Source: Odontocerum albicorne (taxonomy: Eukaryota; Arthropoda; Insecta; Trichoptera; Odontoceridae). Taken from it: 64,000 nucleotides of DNA. Position numbers and translations under genes: made by a program. Shown in pieces: positions 13,301 through 22,300 of this stretch (position 1 is its first letter; every line of letters starts with the position of its first letter). The DNA lies in assembly GCA_949825065.1 (NCBI GenBank), contig OX463862.1, positions 21,309,071-21,373,070 of the forward strand. The letters are read 5' to 3'. Below the pieces are notes generated by a model. It was not told the DNA's origin. It was given only the letters and a program-made list of their open reading frames with translations, and did no database searches.

Positions 13301-16300
13301 CTGACCATCAGTCAGGTCCCTTAATTTCCTTCTCACATTTTTGTGTGACGCGTGAATACAAAAACTTTTCCTTAAGACAGTTTTTCATTACTGTATGCCT
13401 TAATCGACTTGTGTTTGATTGCATTGTAAAAAAATCCGATTTATTCCAAGAAACACTTTGGGAAGAAGAGAGACAATCATCAATCCCCGTAAAGCTTTGT
13501 GCAGTCTTGAAGAAACATTATATTTTATTTATTTCATTATAAAACAAATAACTTTTGTAAACGGTTCGTTACAAAAGTGGGATGAGACATCATATTTCCT
13601 CATCCAAATCAAACACACAAGTGAAATGTCGACATTCGTAGTCTAGTTGGTAAGACGCCTGTCTTCAAACCTGGGGACTGCGAATTCGATTTCCATTGGT
13701 AGCCAACATTACCAAATAGCATAAGCCCGGCAGGTTGTATAGCAAACAAATAAAAGTATAATGCAAGACAATTGATGACCTAACAAAGCGAGACTTATTA
13801 TTTGGAAAGTGACTGGTCTTGTTGATGGGTCCTAGTGCCAAATGGGAGACAATTATAAATTGTCAAATGGGAGAACACACTGGTGTGATTGTGTTTGTTT
13901 TTCCAAAACTGTGATAAAAAAAAAAAAAAAAAAGATTACAAAAAGTTCTTAAAACAAATAAATTTTCCTCCCCATGTTTGAAATGCTAATTCCAATTTAA
14001 CAATGACGGCAATTTTCCAATATCACGTAACTCACCATGACAGTCCCAGCAGAAGAAATGGAAGTCTCCGCAATCAACTCCCCTAGAGACGGCTGGGTAG
14101 CCATTTGGACAGGTGTCCTCACCATCATCAGAAGTGCTGGCGGTTACTGCCGGCATCTATCCGATATATCAAGATTCATGAGAGGCATGGTTGGGAACAT
14201 CTATCAGGTTCATGACAAACAAACTATATTTTTTTCCAATCAATGAGAGCCACTTTCTACATTATAAAAAAATATTTCGGTTGGATGAATCCACAGATAT
14301 TTTTGTTAGTCAATAAGACCTGTGTTAGACTTTTACTACGATTTCGTTACAAAATATAGATCCTTATTTTACAAAGGATATTGAACTTCCAAGACAAGCA
14401 ATAAAACTTCGGAGATATCGGACTAATCTAACTTATGAAAATATACTGCATTTATTGAACTCTGCAACAAAGACAAAATTGTAGAGACTTGATTGAGTGT
14501 TGACTTTGAAGATCTTGAGCAGTCATATGATTGCTCAAAACACCACTTACAATTTTCTTTAAACAAAAACACATATTTGAGAGGACATCAGTTAAAAAAA
14601 AACGAAATTCTACATTAATACAAAGAAACATTACTTTTCTAAGAGAGTTGTGGAATCTTGGAACAAACTACCCAGTGTAGTGACTGCTGTGACATTGAAC
14701 CAATTTAAAAACTGTCTGGATATGTTCCTATACACAAACCAGGAAGTGCTGTTTTCTTTCAATGTTTTCTTTGCTTTTTCTCTATGAACATACGACACTT
14801 AAACTTGATATAGATATTAACAGCATATATGCCTGTCTATAATGTTAATAATGATAGCCCTAACAAAGATAAATTACCGATAGTTCTGGTTCAAAAAGTC
14901 GAACCGCCCTTCCACAGCCAGCAATGGGACACCACTTCATCCCTCGGGAACTCTCCACGAATGCCTAAAAACAAAACAATCCAACGATGTTATTCTTCAA
15001 AATTGTTCTTCAACCAATAAAATATTGAACTTGCTATTTCAGGACTTGTATTAACTCATAGAAAAGGTGTAGAAACACCTCAAGAGATATAATCAGATCA
15101 GTTGAATTGATCTTCTGAAAGAACATCTCTCTCCCAGTTTAATTGAATTTAAGCAAAGACCTTGCAGAGATTGCTTATGGACTTTCAAAGAGTGCTACAC
15201 AAATTTCAGAAATGCTCATTTTTTTAATAAAGTCAATTAAAGGCACTATCTATTCTCTATCTGCGCTGCAATATTGTGTGAATCTTGGCCTTCACATTTC
15301 CAGAATTTTTGTCTGCTAGCTTAAAAATTCTAGGATAGCTCGTCGCATTAATGGAATTTTTTTAAAAGTACTGATGTGTCCTCGATTATCGTACTCCCAT
15401 TATATTCTTGACTAGCAAAGATGTTATTATTCTTCAGACTTGCCATTTAGAAGGCATTTCAGGAAATTAAGTATGTTCATCCAAAAAAAACAAAAATATG
15501 TCTTGTATACGAGGCGTATCCAGAAAGTAAGTGTACTGAGGCTCTCACGACCGGATGGATTTTATTTTCGACATGTTGGCTACACTTCCGTGTAGCCTGA
15601 CCCTTCCCCTCCGCAACGAGACCGGTTCGAGGTCAGTACGTTGAGAAGTGTCGACGCGACAACACGTTTCGTGAAAAATGTCAACCCAAACTCCCGCCAA
15701 GTGCGAAATTTTGTAAAAAGGCAAGAGTTTTTGAGGCGCTGCAAACTCCATGGAGATGAATGTCTCCGCTCCATCGTTACTGGAGATGAAACTTGGGTTG
15801 CACACTACACGCCTGAAACCAAAAGGCAGTCTCAACAGTGGCGTCACACCTCTTCGCCCTCCGCCAAAAAGTTCAAAACCACAATTTCAGCCAAGAAAAT
15901 CATGGCATCCGTGTTTTGGGACTGTCAAGGCATCATTTTAATTGAATATATGCCTCAAGGGGAGACCATCAACTCTGCAAGATACTGTGAGACCCTAAAA
16001 AAATTGCGGAGGGCAATTCAGAACAAGAGGAGAGGCATGCTGACAAAGGAGTGACAAGGGAGTCTGCCTGCTGCATGACAATGCCAGACCACACACAACG
16101 CCACAAAGGAACTGATCGCCTCGTTTAAATGGGATGTCCTGAACCATCCCGCGCATTCCCCTGACCTAGCACCTTCAGATTACTTTCTCTTTACCTCCCT
16201 GAAGCTGTACATGGGTGAAAAAAGGTTTTCAACCGACGAGGAGCTAAAGGAGGAGGTGGAGAAGTGGACGGAGGGGTTGGCGGGAAACTACTTCAGGGAA

Positions 16301-19300
16301 GGCATCAAAAAGTTGATACCCCGCTTCACCACCTGCATTGAGAGGAATGGCGACTATGTCGAAAAATAGCTTACATATGTACTACGGTAACCACGTAATT
16401 TTTTTGTTTAAATAAAAAAATTGTAACCTACGAAAATTCAGTACACTTACTTTCTGGATATGCCTCGTACCATTGTTTCATACTAAAATATCCCCTTCAG
16501 AGAACTTTGTTATTGGGCTAAAAAAGATCATTAAAAGGCAAAAAACAAGTAAACGACGTTAGAAAAGAGATTATCTCCGTAACCTAGTTGGTACAACGAC
16601 TGTCTTTCAGCCCAGGGGTTGCGGATTCCATTCCTGTTGGTACCCAATATTTTCAAAAAGGTCTAAATAGTTCTTAAGGCCTTGTTGTTAAGATCCTTCT
16701 AATTAGTTGTAATATCAGGTCTGTAAATATGAAACTGGATATTTTTTATAGAAAATACACATTTATTATATGAAAATGGTAAAAAATATTTTATTCAAAG
16801 TATTGCCCATCGCTAGCTACACATTTTTCCCATCTCTCTGGCAATTTGTGGATGCCACACCAAAAAACCTCTTGCTTTTTTGAGGCAAACCAATCATCGA
16901 GCCATTTTCGTAAGAAGTGAAGCGCTGCTCAGCAAGTGCATGTCCCATCGATGCAAATAAGTAATAATCGGATAGAGCCAAGTCTGGTGAGTAAGCCGCA
17001 TGCGAAAGTATTTGCCAACTAAATGCCTCAATCCTTGACCGGTTTTGCTGTGTACGATGGTGCATTATCATGAAACAAAATCACTTTGTGTTGTCTCTTT
17101 TGATATTCTGGTCGTTTTTCACGCAATGCTTGGTTCAAATCCATTATTTGTTGTCGGTAGCGTTCAGTATTAACGGTTTCGCCAGGTTTTAGCAGATCAT
17201 AATAGATAACGCCCTTATGATCCCACCAAACACAGAGAATTGTCTTCCGTCCATAGCGATTTGGCCTTGCAGTCGATGTCGCTGGTTTGTTTGGAGTTAC
17301 CCATGATATTTTACGCTTAGTTACAATTCGATGTAGAAATGGTTTTCTTTTGTACCTGGCGAGCAGCATTTCGCTAGTGGTTTTTCGGTTTTCCTGCTGT
17401 CTTTCATTCAGTTCATGTGGAACCCATTTTCCCACCTTCTGGATCTTTCCCATGGCTTTCAAACGTATGGAGACGGTTTCTCGTGTCACATTTAATTGAT
17501 CCGCGAGATGTTGTTGCGTTTGAGCGTCATTCTCATCCAACAATGCTTGCAATTCGGCGTCTTCAAACTTTCTCCGTGGTCTTCCACATTCTTCGTTTCT
17601 CACGTCAATACGCCACTTTTGTATTTTTTAAACCCCTCAAAGCACTGTGATTTACCAAGAGCATGCTCACCGTAAGCTTCGACAAGCATTCGATGCGATT
17701 CATCAGCAGTTTTCTTCAAATGGTAACAGAAAATCAATGCTGTCGGCGAATCGTAGTTTTCAAGCACAAAAACAGACATGTTCAAAGCTATGAAAATATA
17801 TGTAGTTGTATTAAAGTTGGATTGTTGTAAGTTAAAAGTCTTTGACAAATGTAAACATAAGAAAAAGGCACCAATGACGCGGCTTGACAATCAATACATT
17901 GACAACTAGAGCCATCTATGAGCAAATTCCGGTTTCAATTTACAGACCTGGTATATTGCCACATGTCAATAAATCTGCCAGGAAGGGGTGGAACTAGGTA
18001 ATAGAAAATTGAAGTAAACCCAGAAACAATATTTTAAAGACTTGTAAATCATAAAATATGGCAAGGAAAATTGTGAAAGTTATTTTATAATGTTGTCATC
18101 AAGTAACATAACTTCTACTTGCCCAATAACACAATTGCAAAATCCTATTAAAAATGTTTAAAAAAAACCACTACCTCTGGCTAATGGTGATAAGTCGTAA
18201 AAGTATAAATTTCACCTCTTTTTATTGCATGAAAATGAGCTAAGGATAAAGGAATAATGGTTCGAGTTACCTTGATGTCAAATAGCAAGTACTTCCTCTG
18301 TGTGTCGGGTGTGAGGCACCGCTGCAGCAGGGACGGGGGAGCCGCCCGTCGGCATCGTGGCGCCGGGCAAGCGGGACGAGCATCCCCCTCCATCACACGA
18401 CCCCCGAGGTAGCGCGACCAGCATGCCACGCAATACCAGTGCCCACAAGGACCACCACCTGCATCCACCACGCACACTTCTTCACAACATATGCCGCACT
18501 GGAAACATATATTCAAATTATCAATCAACTAAATACAATGACAACAATAAATTTATTTAACACCCATTTTGTGCTTTAAGGAACACAGGGATGCTACAAA
18601 ATGATTGAATCCAGTTAAGTCTATAGTCTGTCACTCCACTCCTACATTAGGCTAAGACTGAGATTCCCTTATTACACTCATAACTATTGGTGCGCTTTCT
18701 TAGTTCCAAATCAGCCCGTTGACCTATCCCATCTACTTTGATCGGAATACTCGTAGACCAGGTCTCAACAATTTTCCATACTTGAATAACCCTCGCACAC
18801 AAAGACTGTAAACTAATGCATCCAAAGTTCTTAATTTTAAATTAATGTTCTCACCTCGATTGTTTTCTGCTCCCCGAGTGCTCCCAACCCTTCCTCAGGG
18901 TGCTCGCTGTCCAAGGAGCCACCAGGAAGTGATACCCCCGCAGCCTGGCAACACGCCGCAGGGTCCTTCATCCACTTCTCCACCAACACGTCCTTGCACC
19001 ATTCTGGAAAACCAAATTTTTTTGTAATTAATCGTCATTGTTCTTTGACAAAATATGGAAAGCATGATTGATAAATTTCAAATCATTTTTTTAAATAAAG
19101 CTGAATTTTAAATAAAAATTTAACTGCATTCAGAAAAGTGGCCAAAACCATTCACACATGGACACCAGTGTCATTAGTGACAACCTCAATTGTGATTTCA
19201 CCTTGTAATGTGTACCTGTTTTGGTAAAAATGCACAAATTTTTGGCAAAAGTGGTTCAGACAAGTTACCATTTTTTTTGTCTACTAAATCATGACAATTT

Positions 19301-22300
19301 ATTGTAACAATCTCTTTTTTCTTGTATACTATATGGGTTATTTTAGACCAAAAAGACAATAGGCATTTTTGATGATTTTTTTTCATTTTCATAAAAATAA
19401 GCAATATTTGTTATGCATATATGCAAATACGATCTCTGTGGCCTAGTTGATAAAGCGCCTATCTTCCAGTCCTGGGGTTGCGGATTCGATTCCTGTTGGA
19501 ACCCAGATTGATTCTAAAAGAATTTCAGTCCGGTTTTCACTTAAGGCTTCTTTTAACATATTTTTGGTTGGTTAGAAGAGATTGCCACATGAAAATAAGT
19601 CTAGCATAAAATAAAAGTGTATACAGTATAAACCAGTTGTTTCTGTCAAATATTGTATAACAAAAAAAAGTTTATGGTTATATCCATTATTGATCAAATA
19701 GAAAATATAATTTTTGACCAAATCGTGACAACTTGATAAAAAATAATGAGTCTGGTTCCTCATTAGTCCTCTTTTCACGGTCAGCATTGATAAATTCAAC
19801 ATCCCCTTACCATTTTCTCTGAGCAATGCTTCAGCAGTGAAGAGCGGGACTCTGAGCATGTCGCTGGTGTCCACCAACAGGCGGTCCTTGGCCTCGCGCA
19901 GCTCCTGCGGACGCAGACCCTCGTGCGAGTTTCCTCCGCAGGCTCCGCCCAACGCCTCCTCTGCCTCTTGCTCGCCCAGCTCCGAGCTGGACCAGCACCA
20001 GCGGGGGCTACACCACTCAATGGACTCATCGGACTGGAAGGAATAAAAAAATTATTCACACCACTTTTCTATTTACCAATCTATGTAAAATAATTCATTA
20101 CTTCATATTCACACGGTTAACACAAATTGAGTACAGTTATATAATGCAGAAAATAGGGCATATCATGGAGATAAGAGCCTTCTTACGCTCAAGGTATTTA
20201 TTAAGCAAATCAGAATCTGGTTTATAGCTTGTCAGCCATTCAATTGTTAATGCTACCAGTACAATTCAGGGTGGGTCGTGACTGCCTTCAAATCTGTTTC
20301 CATTTCTGTCTGTCTTTGGCTGGTCTCTTCTCCAGATCATCATTACCAGGGTACGATTGTCGTCTTAATTTTTTCCAAAAATAACACATCAATATCACAA
20401 GTCATAATGATAACTCACAAAAAGCATCGCCCTCTCGAGCAGTGCTGCTAGTCTCGCGTGCCCCCCGTCTAATGCCCTCCTTGCCGGAGTCCTGCCTCGT
20501 GCGTCCCGCGCCAGGGAGCGAGCCCCAGCCGCCAGCAGCAGGCGGGCGCTGCCCGCGAGCCCGGCACTGGCTGCCAGGTGTAGTGCCGTGTTCCCCTCCT
20601 AGAAATATTTATTCTTCTTCTAGTTTTTTATGCTCTTTACAGATCAGTCATAATCGTTGATGTTGATCTTGGGAGTAAATTGATAGCACTGCTGAAAGAA
20701 TTTTTGCAGTATTTCCACTACACTTTTGGTCAAGCAATTAATCTGCTGGGTTTCAGTGCAGCTTCTGGTGGTATAATACAATAATACCTTGCATAAGGTT
20801 GCATAAGAACACATTTCCTACAAAGATTATGATAATAACAATGATAATGACCTAAAAAAACATAGTACTACCAAATGAATCAAATTCTGAGGGAAAGGAA
20901 GTGTGAAGAATCTTCATCATAGGAGAGTATGCACGCCGAGGTGTATGGGCTTTGCAGAAGAGAAAAATATATGCCAGGATAGAATTAAATGAAGATCTGT
21001 TCTCTCTACCTACCCCAATAGGAACATTGTATGATGGTAATGATGATTATGATAGTAAGAATGATCATTTAAAGAGGTTGACGGATATTGGAAACTTGGA
21101 AGGGCAGACAGAAAGTGGCAGATCCCTTAACAGATTGATTAGGTGAAGGATGTTTATGTCCTTCTTATGACTGCTGCAATCCAGACTGCGAAGACCAGAG
21201 ACACGTTAAGGAGGATGGTCAGAAAGCCTGAACCAGTACACTGCTTGGGGATCACCGTTCACAGTAACCGAGAAGGTTGTATTGTATTACACTTTCATTG
21301 AATGCAGTACAATCTGGCGAGTTTATACCAACCAGAAAGGTGTTAAACAAGCCTTAATTGAAAACCACACTGGAAGCTTTTTTTTTAAATTTGGGTACCA
21401 AAGGGAATCGAACCCGCAACAGCCAGATTGGAAGACATAGTAAACCACGGAGAACATCAATAATGGAGAATTAAAGGTGCATGGTCGCGCGGTAATGCAC
21501 TGGACTTCCGTGCGGAAAGTTGTCGATTCAAACCCCGCGCTGTGCTACTCCCCTCGAACAACACAGGCACTTTTTTCGCCTAGTGTTCGATGGCATAAGG
21601 ATCTATATGACTTTGGTCATATCTAAACGTTTAAAAAAAAAAAGTAGGATACCTTTGAAAAATGTATATTTTAGTTAGATTATTTGTTTACCCACCAAAA
21701 TGATCTACAATAAGCGTGCAAAAGTACACTTAAGAAGTACATGAAACTGAGTAAGACAAACGTCTCTCACCCTGTCGATGCTGTCAAGTTGCACCCGTTC
21801 CCTGTCCTCGCCCTTGGGCAATGGAGTGCCCCGCCACTGAAGAAGCAGTGCCACGCACGCAGCTCGTCTCTCCTGCGCCGAAGCAGCGAGCGCGCCCACA
21901 GCCACACCAGCTCCCGCCGCCCCCACAGTGGCGCCCACTCCCGCCACGCCAGCTGAGGTAGCCCCGGGGCCGACAGCTGCTGGAGCGGAGCCGCGAGCAC
22001 CTGAAGCAATAAGCAGTAAAAATAAATACATGGCACATAACCAGTTACAGTTAATGAATTAAGAGCAGCCATTGAAAGAGAATGCGCCCAAATACCAAAA
22101 AAAAGTATTCGCGATGTTTGCGGTACTACGTTATCGGCAGTGCATGAACCAGAACAGCTATCAATTTGAGGACTTGCAATAACTAAAAAATTCTATGCAT
22201 GTGTTCTTTAATTTGGAGTTTTAATCTTAGATACACCTTAATAAATACTAAATTTAATCATTCAAAGTGTGTATACATTTTTAGGGACAACCTGTATATA

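Larger units (their letters stand above)
16565..17985 (+). mobile_element. SINE family 1 copy split by mariner 2
   Basis: Head at 16571-16650 and body to 16714. The tail resumes after the mariner at about 17954-17985. Confidence 0.75.

Noticed and set aside
13381..13646. Short overlapping plus frames
   Set aside because: No family motif and no splice context; intronic background.
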